In this document: piece by piece, positions 6,653-6,890 of the stretch
How positions within the stretch are numbered: position 1 is the stretch's first letter
How the letters are laid out: every line of letters starts with the position of its first letter
Assembly: GCA_018648945.1 (NCBI GenBank)
Contig: JABGQJ010000414.1
Span: 1-6,890 of the forward strand
From: Victivallales bacterium
GTDB taxonomy: Bacteria > Verrucomicrobiota > Lentisphaeria > Oligosphaerales > Lenti-02
Length of the DNA: 6,890 nt
Reading direction: 5' to 3'
Notes under the pieces: generated by a model
Told to the model about the DNA's origin: nothing
Databases searched by the model: none
What the model saw: the letters and a program-made list of their open reading frames with translations, nothing else
Program-made: the position numbers and the translations under genes

Positions 6653-6890
6653 AACCGTGAGGTCGTACGTTGCCGGGTCGCCCGGATCTCGGTACATGCC
6701 GTGGTCGGTCCACCACTGCCGTTCCTCTTCAATGACACGATCGATGTAGTCTACGCGGTCCGACAGGCCCAGGCGGATGCGGAGTGTCTCGGCGGCCAGC
6801 CCGTAGAAGAGGTAATTGCGCGTTCCGAAGTAGCACGCTTCAGGTCGTGGGGCTCTGAGTTGGGCGCCCCAGTTCGCATATCGCCGCGCT
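6647..6890 (-). pseudogene. Partial gene from right edge, 3' end lost at junction
   Basis: About 80 codons of a minus-strand gene that begins beyond the right edge. Read from the edge inward, the protein contains [19 protein letters not shown], then [19 protein letters not shown], then [13 protein letters not shown]. This reads like a real soluble alpha-helical protein: balanced composition, aromatic clusters and G/C at third positions. The plus-strand reading of the same bases is Val- and Ala-rich with no domain. The style recalls helical-barrel carbohydrate-active proteins of planctomycete-like genomes, but I cannot name the family with confidence. Left of about 6647 the frame stays open to 6089, but there it is only the antisense of the kinase receiver and Hpt domains. 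So the gene is cut off here, either by a misjoin or by a true rearrangement. Confidence 0.6.

Overview
The window is GC-rich, double-stranded bacterial coding DNA with no RNA genes, insertion sequences or CRISPR arrays that I can see. A lipoprotein with a lipobox and a LysM domain, membrane-anchored small proteins and a large hybrid sensor kinase point to a free-living diderm bacterium. Codon third positions are mostly G or C. The gene style recalls planctomycete-, Hydrogenedentes- or Armatimonadota-like environmental genomes, but this is an impression and cannot be settled without a database search.

Layout. Bases 1-200 hold no convincing gene, only a strong GC hairpin (120-148). From 201 to 3298 five genes lie head to tail on the minus strand with junctions of 9 nt, ATGA overlap, ATGA overlap and 13 nt, so they look like one operon. 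In order of transcription they are an SGNH/GDSL hydrolase, an inositol-monophosphatase-family phosphatase, a TPR/coiled-coil/LysM lipoprotein, a 174-residue coiled-coil protein with a C-terminal membrane segment, and a 65-residue basic protein with a C-terminal membrane segment. A 303-base divergent intergenic region (3299-3601) follows, with candidate promoters and several inverted repeats. On the plus strand from 3602 runs a large hybrid histidine kinase: membrane segment, periplasmic Cache-like sensor, second membrane segment, HAMP, coiled coil, HisKA, HATPase, two receiver domains and the first part of an Hpt domain.

Break at the right end. At about 6638-6655 the kinase stops looking like a kinase, just before the phosphorylated histidine of its Hpt domain. 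From there to the window end the convincing coding sequence is on the minus strand: an unrelated gene entering from the right and losing its 3' end at the same point. The plus frame stays open to the edge only as an antisense shadow. The junction carries a perfect 6-bp inverted repeat with a 3-base spacer. This is either an assembly or amplification chimera or a genuine inversion breakpoint, and it is the strongest anomaly in the window.

How the genes may work together. The last three genes of the minus operon look like an envelope set: a peptidoglycan-binding lipoprotein and two single-pass membrane proteins. The first two are small-molecule hydrolases of uncertain substrate. The kinase is transcribed away from this operon and may share control in the intergenic region, but nothing in the sequence proves that it regulates the operon.
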